Virus record (IMG/VR): IMGVR_UViG_3300046455_000211
Coordinates: 1-63,090 of that record
Strand: one strand, 5' to 3'
From: a virus
Length of the DNA stretch: 63,090 bases
Notes under the pieces: generated by a model
What the model saw: only the letters and a program-made list of their open reading frames with translations
Told to the model about the DNA's origin: nothing
Database searches by the model: none
Translations under genes and position numbers: made by a program
Shown here: piece by piece, positions 31,627 to 39,070 of the stretch
How the letters are laid out: each line of letters starts with the position of its first letter
How positions within the stretch are numbered: the stretch's first letter is position 1

Positions 31627-32810
31627 AACACGCTCCTGGTGCGGTCAGTCCACGACGACAGCCACTGCCCTTCATGGAGCATCATCGTCGGGCGGCTCTT
31701 GCTGGCCTGGTTCCAGAACGGCACGTAGGACGTGCTGGTTGCCCCTGTCGCAGAGTCGGGGCGGCACAGCGCCAGTTGCGTCTGGAACGTCTGACGATCG
31801 GCTACGTGCTGCACACCGCGGATCAGCCAGCGACCGTTGTAGCGGTTGCGGTAGTACTTCGGGTTGCTGGTGAAGACGTTGACGCTCATACCTGGGTACA
31901 GGTTGGCGTTGCCGAGCACTCGCGCCGACGCCTGCTGCGGCCAGGATGTGGTCGTGAACTGGGGAGCGTTGACATAGATGCCCGCTTCCTCCGGCGTGCG
32001 AGCGATCACGTTGGTGAGATACCGGTAGACCTCGTACTTGTCACCCTGCTGTGCCGTTGACTGCACCGTGTTGTCGTTGTTGAAGTACGCCACCTTGAGG
32101 CCGAGTTGGCGGTAGGCGACGTTCGACTCCTCCACCGGCTGGAAGTCCACCAAGGCCCGCTCGAAATCCTCGAATGCCGTCGATGAGTACTGCGACGACA
32201 CCAGGTCGATGAAGGAGCCGTTGTCCGTGAACAGCTTGAGCGGGTCGTAGCACATCAGGATGCCGTAGCGATTGAACAGACTCCAGCCGAGCCGCTTGGT
32301 GTAGTTGCTGGCGATGCGCCAATCCGTCTCCTCGGTCTGCGCCAACATCGGCCACGTCAGTGCGTGAGCGTGACCATGGAAGCCCAGCGACCCCCGATAT
32401 GCCAGTCCCTCGACGGCTTGCGGGATGGTGCTGTTGACCCAGGAGCGCGGGCTGCCGGTCTGCATCTCCTTGGTCGTGCCGAGACAGCCGAGCGTGAACG
32501 ACAGCAGGCCCGCACCAGTCGAGTTCTGATCCTCCTGGACGGACTGGATGTAGCCATAGAACAACTCGGTGTGCGGCGACAGTCCGAAGTAGAACGAGAT
32601 CGCAGAGCCGATCAGAGCGCTGGTGTCGGTGATCGTGGGCGACGTGCAGGCAATGGTGGCAACGTCGTGAGCGAACTCGGCTAGCTGAACCTCCAACCTG
32701 GATACCGAGATATCCATGTCGATCCCATTGGCCATCGCTCGATAGACAGGCGTGATCCCCTGGGTCTTGCGCCCGTCCTGGACGGTCTGGGTGATATCGA
32801 GCATCGTCAC
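31623..32810 (-). CDS. baseplate hub / gpD-like protein
   Basis: A 395-residue protein in the place normally held by the hub (T4 gp27 / P2 gpD). It starts with a segment LEVQLAEFAHDVATIACTSPT and later has a typical hub C-terminal beta domain (YPGMSVNVFTSNPKYYRNRYNGRW). The GTG start overlaps the upstream TAG, and an ATG two codons later is an alternative. Assignment is by position and fold impression, not by a strong motif. Confidence 0.65.
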   Translation of the reverse strand: MTMLDITQTVQDGRKTQGITPVYRAMANGIDMDISVSRLEVQLAEFAHDVATIACTSPTITDTSALIGSAISFYFGLSPHTELFYGYIQSVQEDQNSTGAGLLSFTLGCLGTTKEMQTGSPRSWVNSTIPQAVEGLAYRGSLGFHGHAHALTWPMLAQTEETDWRIASNYTKRLGWSLFNRYGILMCYDPLKLFTDNGSFIDLVSSQYSSTAFEDFERALVDFQPVEESNVAYRQLGLKVAYFNNDNTVQSTAQQGDKYEVYRYLTNVIARTPEEAGIYVNAPQFTTTSWPQQASARVLGNANLYPGMSVNVFTSNPKYYRNRYNGRWLIRGVQHVADRQTFQTQLALCRPDSATGATSTSYVPFWNQASKSRPTMMLHEGQWLSSWTDRTRSVL

Positions 32811-33145
32811 TAGCTGGGAATCCTCATGTACGTGCCGGGGAGCATGTCGAGTGGATACCAGATGCCGGGGTTGACCTCAGCGATGCGCCACCACGATGTC
32901 GAGTCCTCCATGAACTTGAAGGCTTGGAACGGCATGTGCTCGTCCTGCTTGGCGTAATACTCGGCAGGCGGCTGCGGCGGCAGCGGAAGCGTGGTCACCA
33001 GGTAGGTGCAGTCCCGGTTGACGATGTGATACCGGAGCATCGGCGGTGTCGTGTCCTCGAACACTGGGTTCTCGAACTGGTCGTAGACGTGTGCTCGCAC
33101 AAAGCCCTTCTCGGCCTGTTCGTAGCGGGAGCCTTGGGGAATCAT
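32810..33145 (-). CDS. LysM/gpX-like tail protein
   Basis: A 111-residue protein beginning MIPQGSRYE, overlapping the upstream stop (ATGA). The C-terminal part WWRIAEVNPGIWYPLDMLPGTYMRIPS is the pattern of gpX/gp53-type LysM domains that sit at the hub and may touch peptidoglycan. It lies between the NlpC/P60 protein and the hub. Confidence 0.65.
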   Translation of the reverse strand: MIPQGSRYEQAEKGFVRAHVYDQFENPVFEDTTPPMLRYHIVNRDCTYLVTTLPLPPQPPAEYYAKQDEHMPFQAFKFMEDSTSWWRIAEVNPGIWYPLDMLPGTYMRIPS

Positions 33146-34731
33146 GAAATCCTCGGATTCGCTGCGCCATGTTGGCCGGTGTTGGTGTCCTGCCATACCG
33201 AGGTACCAGCCAGGCCGGACGTGGAAGCGACGGGTGTCGGACGCAACAGGTACCAGGTGTTGCCACCACGGCCTCCCCACATGCGACTGCCGACCTCAGG
33301 AGCACCCCCGGAACCGGCTGCATCGAAGATCATGATGCGGTTGCCGTCGTAGTAGTCGAAGAACACGATGTGTCCCTCCCTGATCAAGATGTCGCCCTTC
33401 TGCAAGTCCGTCTGGAAGTTGAAGGTGTCAAGCCCAGCCAGCATCCCCCGCTCGGGATGGTCCCTCGCTCGCTGCAGTATCACACTGGTGCCAGGGTGGT
33501 CGTACCAGGCCATCGACTGGCCATTGCCAGTCTTGATGTAGGCCTCGGTGACCAGGCCGGAGCAGTCTGCAGAGTTGGGCAGGTTGTACCGCTTGGAGCC
33601 AGAGTCCTTGCCCTCGTAGTCGGTCCACGGCCCGTCACCAGGACCACCCTGGACGACGTTGTCCTTGGCCCACTGCAGCGCTGCCTCACGGGCCTGAGAG
33701 TTAGCTCCCCCGGCAGTGTTGAAGGCCCTGTTGATCGTGGCCTGCACCGAACCAACAGCCGAGCCAATGGCTTGATCTGTCATGCGCCGGAACCATGACG
33801 ATGTCTGATCATCGTTGGCCTCAAAGGACATGCCTGTGAACTCCGAGATGGCCTCGCCCATCGGAATCTGCGCCTCGGCCTGCAGTTCCTCAGCCTTGTA
33901 CTCGACCGAGTCACGCGGTGGCCCCATGTAGATCACACGCATCTGGAGTTGGATCGTCATCCGTGTCGGTGTCATCCGGTGCGTGAACTTCTCGAAGCTC
34001 ACCGTGGCATTGAGAGGCCGACCTTGCACGCTCAACTGCGGCGAGAAGATCACGCAGATGTCCATCGGGTTGACCATCATCACGCCGTTGTCAGGCAGTG
34101 TGTTACCGGACTGGTTGGGGTCAGATGGCACGACGTTACGCACGACGAGATCGAAGAACTGGTAATCCACGAACACGCCGGGGTGCTTGCGTTGCATGGC
34201 CTCTTCCTGGCGATCGAAGAAGAGGCTGAACGAGAAGTCCATGAAGCTCGGGGGAGCGACCAGGTTGCCGGACTGGTACACGCTGTTGAACGGATCGAGA
34301 GCGGACTGGTTGAGATACGACACGTAGTCACGCGTGATCGTCTCGGGGTTGTACATGAAGTAGAGCCGAGCCTTGGACATTTCGTCGCCAGCCGTGGTGT
34401 TGGCTCGGCGGATGAAGCCACGCAGGATGCGCGCCCTGTGCCCTGTCTCGCTGTCGCGCAGTGCCGGGTGAAGGCGACCAGCAGCGCCGGACAGGAAGGG
34501 CGGATTGGAGAGGTTGCGGTTGCCATCGAGTTGCCCAGAGAGATACCACTCGTAGGCGAACTGTTGCTGGAACTCAACGTCGGTCATACCACTGGGCCTG
34601 TCCGACAGCCCGGTCGGTACGTCAGCCCGGTTGTACGACGGGCGCTGGCTCCAGCCGTAGGCATTGGGGATCAGCGACGTTGGCCGGTACAGGTTCCTCA
34701 GGCCGTACGAGTAAGGCGTGGCTGCAGGCAT
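33142..34731 (-). CDS. tail hub protein with NlpC/P60 peptidase
   Basis: A 529-residue protein. The first ~330 residues form a structural domain probably bound to the tail tube and hub (FMYNPETITRDYVSYLNQS is typical of such proteins). The C-terminal ~180 residues are an NlpC/P60 hydrolase: catalytic Cys in ADCSGLV near 387, His in REGHIVFF near 455 and a following acidic residue. It would cleave peptide stems of peptidoglycan during DNA entry. It follows the tape measure directly. Confidence 0.8.
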   Translation of the reverse strand: MPAATPYSYGLRNLYRPTSLIPNAYGWSQRPSYNRADVPTGLSDRPSGMTDVEFQQQFAYEWYLSGQLDGNRNLSNPPFLSGAAGRLHPALRDSETGHRARILRGFIRRANTTAGDEMSKARLYFMYNPETITRDYVSYLNQSALDPFNSVYQSGNLVAPPSFMDFSFSLFFDRQEEAMQRKHPGVFVDYQFFDLVVRNVVPSDPNQSGNTLPDNGVMMVNPMDICVIFSPQLSVQGRPLNATVSFEKFTHRMTPTRMTIQLQMRVIYMGPPRDSVEYKAEELQAEAQIPMGEAISEFTGMSFEANDDQTSSWFRRMTDQAIGSAVGSVQATINRAFNTAGGANSQAREAALQWAKDNVVQGGPGDGPWTDYEGKDSGSKRYNLPNSADCSGLVTEAYIKTGNGQSMAWYDHPGTSVILQRARDHPERGMLAGLDTFNFQTDLQKGDILIREGHIVFFDYYDGNRIMIFDAAGSGGAPEVGSRMWGGRGGNTWYLLRPTPVASTSGLAGTSVWQDTNTGQHGAANPRIS

Positions 34732-37448
34732 CAGTTGTTCCTCGCCATCCGGTTGGTCATCTCATCTTCCAGTCGGTCAGCGATCATTGTCACAGTGCGG
34801 CGCATGTCGATCGACGTAGCGCCACTGTTGCCACCGCCGCCGTTGATGTGGAAGACGTTGTTGAACTGCATCGCACCGGGCCGACTGGCCGGAACGGAAG
34901 CGGCGTAGCTCATGGAGTCCATGTCACCGATCCCTGGCGGCTGCTTGGTGAGGAACGCATTGGCGCTCGACTCACTGACGTTGGGCATCGGTGGCCCGCC
35001 CCAGGAGTGGTAGAAGCCGGTCACAGCATTGCGCCAGTCGGCCCACGTACCACCACCCTGGAGGTTGGCGCGCATGGCAGAGGTGTTGTCCTGTGTCAAC
35101 AACTTCATGGTGTACGCCACGCCGGTATCCCAGTCGGGATAGTTCTCGACGCCGACACTGTTGAACTTGTGGGAGAAGTCACCACCAGTCGAGTTGAACG
35201 GGTTGAAGGTGCCGCCGCCGCCTTCAAACTTGGCGAGCGCTCCCAGCTTGGCCAGGTTGGACGGAGTGTTGGGGACACCCAAGCTGTTCAGCACCTGACC
35301 AAAGAAGTCCTTGTACGTGCTCCCCGTTCGACTGGTGTCAATGCCAGCCATCCCTCCGGTGTAGCCCGTTGTGTTACGAGCGATCGTGTCAGCCTCGCTG
35401 AGGCCTGGCCCACTGATACCGAGCACGCCACCCATCCAGTTGAGCAGTTCGGTACCACTCAGCCGCCCTGCGCCAGGGTCCTTGGTCGGTTGCGGAAGCC
35501 CTCCGATCTTGGTGCCCTGAGACGCCGCCACCAACCTGTCGAACAGCCCGAAGTCCTGCTTTGGTGCAGTCCCCGATCCGGCCATCGAAGTGAGCTTGCC
35601 GAACAGCTTGCCCATCATTGCTGCGATGAACGTTGAGATAGCGGCGGGGTCGTCGGTAAGCGATGACGTGAGCGCGCTGAATATGTCGAAGGGGCTGCTG
35701 TAGTCGGAGCCTGACGACTCAAGATCGCTGAACACATCACCGACGCCGACGTGCCACGGCTCGCCCTGACTGGCTCCGTTGGTGAGTCCGAACTTGCGAG
35801 CGTTCTTCATGATCCAGGGATACTGGCTGGGAGGCCCCAGGTCAGCAGCATCACCACGGGTGTGTGCAGAAGGTCCTCCCGATACCTGGGTATACCCCCG
35901 AGCCTTGAGCCGCTTCTGCATGGCGTTGTCTCGAAGCCCGGATGTGACTCGAATCCGGCTGTTGGCGCGCAGCATCGGCCCGAGCTTGGAGCGCATGTTG
36001 GGGCTGAGTCCTGCGAGGCCGGTACCGCCCACATCGGAGTACCCACCGCTGCTGTCACCGATGTCGCCCACGTCGCCCATGCCCTTGGCGAGTCCTTCCA
36101 CGCCGGACATCAGCATGTCCTCGATCGTGTCCGGCAGATACTGAATCCACGACATCGCCTTGGAGCCACTGAGCGACGGGATCAGGCTCGTCTGGGCCGT
36201 GCCGAACATCTGGTTGAACCAGCGGTTGGCCGACTCCTTGTTGAGATACGCACCGGTCATCTGCGAACCGAGGTTGAACTCGGTGCGGGTCAACTCCGAC
36301 GAGGAACGTAGGCGCTGCCAGGCGACGTTGGTGTCGTCCGGTGTGATGTTGAACGGGACGCCGGTACGAGAAGACTCGCCACCCTTGTTGGCCTTCTCCA
36401 GTGCGTAGGTCCACCAATAGTTCTTCATGTTGGCGGGCACACCATTGGCCTGGAACCAGGCGTCGATGTTGCTGCCGGGGAAGTACTGCGCCATCAACTC
36501 GCCGTAGTTGAACGGCACGCCCTTCTTGGAGCCACCGCGCAGGTTCTCCAACCACTTCATGATGTCGTCGGCCCATTCGGAGAGCGACTTCTGTCGGCCT
36601 CCGGCCTTGATCATCGAGTAGGCACCACCAGTGAGATACGCACCCTGTTGCTGCGCTCCAGTGTTGGCGGCGAAGCCACCGATGTCCTGTGTGAGTTGAC
36701 CCACTGACGCGCCAGGGTTGAGCATCTGCGCCTGGCGGATACCGGCGAGCATGCCCTGTGCTCGCACACCTTGACCCTGCAGACCCTGGTTCCCGAAGCT
36801 GAATGATGCACCGAGGCTGGGCGCGTTGGAGAACAGCCCGAGCAGGTCTTGCGGCGTGCCCATGATGCCGCCAGGGAACTGACCAACCTGACCCATCACA
36901 TTCGCCACGTTCGTGCCCTGTTGGCGAGCGACCATGCCCAGGTCTGAGCCGGACTGGATCGCCAGGTTGCGGTTGGTGGCGATGCGGTCGCGCAGGAAGC
37001 GCAGGGTGCCCATGCCTGCGCCGACGAGCGGATTGGAGAACCCAGTGAGATACGTGGAGGCGGAAGCGATGCCTCCCGTCAAGCGCTGACTGACGGACTG
37101 CGCCTGACCTGACGCACTGGAGAACCAACTGCCGCTGCCGCTGAACGACCCGGTCCCTGGACCACCCTGAGTGCCGCTCGGGGAAGGCCCGGTCGTACCG
37201 GAGACGCCAGCGACAGCACCACTGGCAGCCTCAGCGTTCTTCTTGATCTCCTTGAGCATGTTGTTGAGCGCATTGCCCGACGACGTGCCGAAGCCCCGCA
37301 GCACGCTCTGGAGGTCCTTGAGATTGGTGTTCAAGGTCTTGATGGTGTTGGAGGCACCCTCCAACTCCGTCAGCCGCAGATCGACACCTGCGCCGAGATG
37401 AGGAACGCTGAGGCCCTTCGTGCCTGCTGCGTCCGGTTCAGGTGGCAT
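34731..37448 (-). CDS. tape measure protein with two cell-wall hydrolase modules
   Basis: A 905-residue protein that sets tail length. The N-terminal half is helical and Gly/Ser/Gln-rich. Residues ~490-575 form a VanY/M15-type peptidase: SGLRDNAMQKRLKARG, the zinc ligands in SAHTRGDAADLG near 526 and EPWHVGVG near 563. Residues ~725-810 (ALAKFEGGGGTFNPFNSTGG, then NSVGVENYPDWDTG) resemble a lysozyme/transglycosylase-like domain with Glu as the likely catalyst. It overlaps the chaperone frameshift extension by 11 bases. Confidence 0.85.
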   Translation of the reverse strand: MPPEPDAAGTKGLSVPHLGAGVDLRLTELEGASNTIKTLNTNLKDLQSVLRGFGTSSGNALNNMLKEIKKNAEAASGAVAGVSGTTGPSPSGTQGGPGTGSFSGSGSWFSSASGQAQSVSQRLTGGIASASTYLTGFSNPLVGAGMGTLRFLRDRIATNRNLAIQSGSDLGMVARQQGTNVANVMGQVGQFPGGIMGTPQDLLGLFSNAPSLGASFSFGNQGLQGQGVRAQGMLAGIRQAQMLNPGASVGQLTQDIGGFAANTGAQQQGAYLTGGAYSMIKAGGRQKSLSEWADDIMKWLENLRGGSKKGVPFNYGELMAQYFPGSNIDAWFQANGVPANMKNYWWTYALEKANKGGESSRTGVPFNITPDDTNVAWQRLRSSSELTRTEFNLGSQMTGAYLNKESANRWFNQMFGTAQTSLIPSLSGSKAMSWIQYLPDTIEDMLMSGVEGLAKGMGDVGDIGDSSGGYSDVGGTGLAGLSPNMRSKLGPMLRANSRIRVTSGLRDNAMQKRLKARGYTQVSGGPSAHTRGDAADLGPPSQYPWIMKNARKFGLTNGASQGEPWHVGVGDVFSDLESSGSDYSSPFDIFSALTSSLTDDPAAISTFIAAMMGKLFGKLTSMAGSGTAPKQDFGLFDRLVAASQGTKIGGLPQPTKDPGAGRLSGTELLNWMGGVLGISGPGLSEADTIARNTTGYTGGMAGIDTSRTGSTYKDFFGQVLNSLGVPNTPSNLAKLGALAKFEGGGGTFNPFNSTGGDFSHKFNSVGVENYPDWDTGVAYTMKLLTQDNTSAMRANLQGGGTWADWRNAVTGFYHSWGGPPMPNVSESSANAFLTKQPPGIGDMDSMSYAASVPASRPGAMQFNNVFHINGGGGNSGATSIDMRRTVTMIADRLEDEMTNRMARNN

Positions 37449-37587
37449 AGCGGTCCTTCTTCCAGCGGATCATCTTCACCCAGTACTCACGTTGTCTGAC
37501 GGTCATCGCCCGTATCTCACTCAAGTTCCACCCTGGATATCCGAACGCAATCACGTCGTACGTGATGTACAGCGCCTGATCGTTAGG
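37438..37587 (-). CDS. +1 frameshift extension of the tail assembly chaperone
   Basis: An open frame continues the chaperone in the +1 frame after its TAA stop. The stop context is CGC CCC TAA C: a Pro tRNA on CCC could slip to CCT and continue AAC GAT. The extension is 49 residues (NDQALYITYDVIAFGYPGW ... RWKKDRYAT) with a Trp/Tyr-rich end, as in T-extensions of gpG-T chaperones. An independent start (GTG at 37635) lacks a Shine-Dalgarno. Both the location before the tape measure and the layout support frameshifting. Confidence 0.6.
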   Translation of the reverse strand, partial: PNDQALYITYDVIAFGYPGWNLSEIRAMTVRQREYWVKMIRWKKDRYAT

Positions 37588-38404
37588 GGCGAAAGATGTC
37601 GCCCCAGCCCAGGGCGATGGTCTGCTCACCCCCACACGCCACGCACAGTGTCTTGAGTTCCAGGTCGATCGACGGCTGCAGATCGACCAACAGCTTCAAG
37701 AGCACCTGACGGTCCTTGATGCTCAGGCCCCGAGCGAACTTGAGCGGGTCCACGATGATCTCGCCGTTGCGCTTGGTAACACAACGAGAGATCATGACAG
37801 TGTTCTGCTCAGCCTGCGTCGTGCCCTTCTTGGTGATGGCCTCTTCCTGATCAACACCGATCGCTGCCCGGTAGTCGAGCACATCACCCTTGGTGGTGGT
37901 GTACTGATGCAACATCACATCAACGCCCTCGACCTCTTTGGGCTTGAAGTCCTGATCGAGCAGCAGGGTTACCTCCTGCTCGGTCTGGCACCGCGTGCAG
38001 TTGAAGCCAAGCTCCTTGTTGTTGCCAAACGTCACCTGGGCGACCTTGACGAACAGTTGCTCTCGCTCACCGAGCAGGAGTTCACCGAGATGGTGCTTGC
38101 GCTCGGCCAGCGGCATGGCAGCGAGCGGCATCTCCCCGATGCTCTCGACACCGAGCGCGATCACGGTCGAGAAGAAGGCGAGTTGATCAGGAACCTTGGC
38201 GAGCGCTTCCTCGTCCACCCCTGTCAACTCACGCACCATCACATCGCGCTGCCATGCCCCCTTGTGGTGCAAACCGCGAGGCAAGGCCAGCATCACGTCC
38301 GGTGCGTCAGCGATGATCGGCACCGGACCAGCGATGGCCTCTTTGGCAGAGCGAAGTTGATCTTGCATGCTCCGAGTTGGTTGTTCAGACATTACGTCAG
38401 TCAC
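37583..38404 (-). CDS. tail assembly chaperone (short form)
   Basis: A 273-residue protein between the tail tube and the tape measure, the canonical place for the chaperone that coats the tape measure. It starts on GTG with AAGGAG nine bases upstream; the spacer carries GTATCACA, a copy of the dispersed word. It includes two Cys knuckles (CTRC near 136 and CVAC near 257) that could bind zinc. A +1 frameshift at its end would give a ~320-residue long form. Confidence 0.7.
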   Translation of the reverse strand: MTDVMSEQPTRSMQDQLRSAKEAIAGPVPIIADAPDVMLALPRGLHHKGAWQRDVMVRELTGVDEEALAKVPDQLAFFSTVIALGVESIGEMPLAAMPLAERKHHLGELLLGEREQLFVKVAQVTFGNNKELGFNCTRCQTEQEVTLLLDQDFKPKEVEGVDVMLHQYTTTKGDVLDYRAAIGVDQEEAITKKGTTQAEQNTVMISRCVTKRNGEIIVDPLKFARGLSIKDRQVLLKLLVDLQPSIDLELKTLCVACGGEQTIALGWGDIFRP

Positions 38405-38426
38405 GTTGTGATACTCCTTGGTTGGG

Positions 38427-39053
38427 TTATGAGGCGACCGCAGCCGTCCCTCGACCGATACGAGCCTTGCTATCAGTCAGGTTCATGGCGTCGGTGTTCC
38501 CGAAGAAGACATCGAAGCCTTCGTGGTGGACCGTCATCTGGTGGATGAGGACGGCGTTGTCCATGGCGCTCAGGTTGTTGAAGCCAACGCTGGCGACCCA
38601 GCAGTTGTAGAACCCGAACGCCATCACGGCTCCGATGGTGTCAACGGTGCCGGACTGCCCTCCGTCCGTGACGGGATGGTCGAGCACCCGTACCGCCATA
38701 TCGAAGCGATACTCCTCGCCCATCGAGATCGTGCCCTCGCCCCACTGGACCGAGAACATCTGCTTGGCGAGCCACCACATCCCCGGCTTGACGTAGAACA
38801 CGCCCGCCGACATCGTCAGCGGAGCGAAATCGGTTTGGCCGGGGAGCTTGTGCGGATTCGTATTCCATCCGCCCTCGCGGTAGGCCACCATCTCGGTGTT
38901 CATGGCCATGCCCTCGATGGACATGAAGCCCATCTTGCCGATCTCGCTCTGGAGTTCGGTGTCGCCATGGAACAGTTGGACTTGGAACTTGAAGTTGCGG
39001 ACCGGGTCGGCGCGAAGTCGAGTCCGTTCCACAATGTTGGTCAGGTCTGGCAT
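38427..39053 (-). CDS. tail tube protein
   Basis: A 208-residue gp19-like tube subunit. NFKFQVQLFHGDTELQSEIG near the start and the VAYREGGWNTNPHKLPGQ segment are typical of contractile tail tubes, as is the position directly after the sheath. A TGTGATACCTCCGTATC element lies exactly over its ribosome binding site. Confidence 0.85.
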   Translation of the reverse strand: MPDLTNIVERTRLRADPVRNFKFQVQLFHGDTELQSEIGKMGFMSIEGMAMNTEMVAYREGGWNTNPHKLPGQTDFAPLTMSAGVFYVKPGMWWLAKQMFSVQWGEGTISMGEEYRFDMAVRVLDHPVTDGGQSGTVDTIGAVMAFGFYNCWVASVGFNNLSAMDNAVLIHQMTVHHEGFDVFFGNTDAMNLTDSKARIGRGTAAVAS

Positions 39054-39070
39054 TGTGATACCTCCGTATC
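39054..39070 (-). promoter_or_regulatory. palindromic motif overlapping tube-gene RBS
   Basis: Read leftward, GATACGGAGGTATCACA abuts the ATG of the tail tube gene. The SD GGAGG is in the centre, and GATAC/GTATC arms flank it so that they could pair or be bound by protein. The identical 17 bases precede the gene at 60030-60929, which makes chance unlikely. The major capsid and chaperone genes have looser versions. Confidence 0.6.

Noticed and set aside
37438-37635. Independent 65-residue gene starting at GTG 37635
   Set aside because: No Shine-Dalgarno; it begins inside the chaperone, and the frameshift explanation fits the known organisation of tail chaperones.
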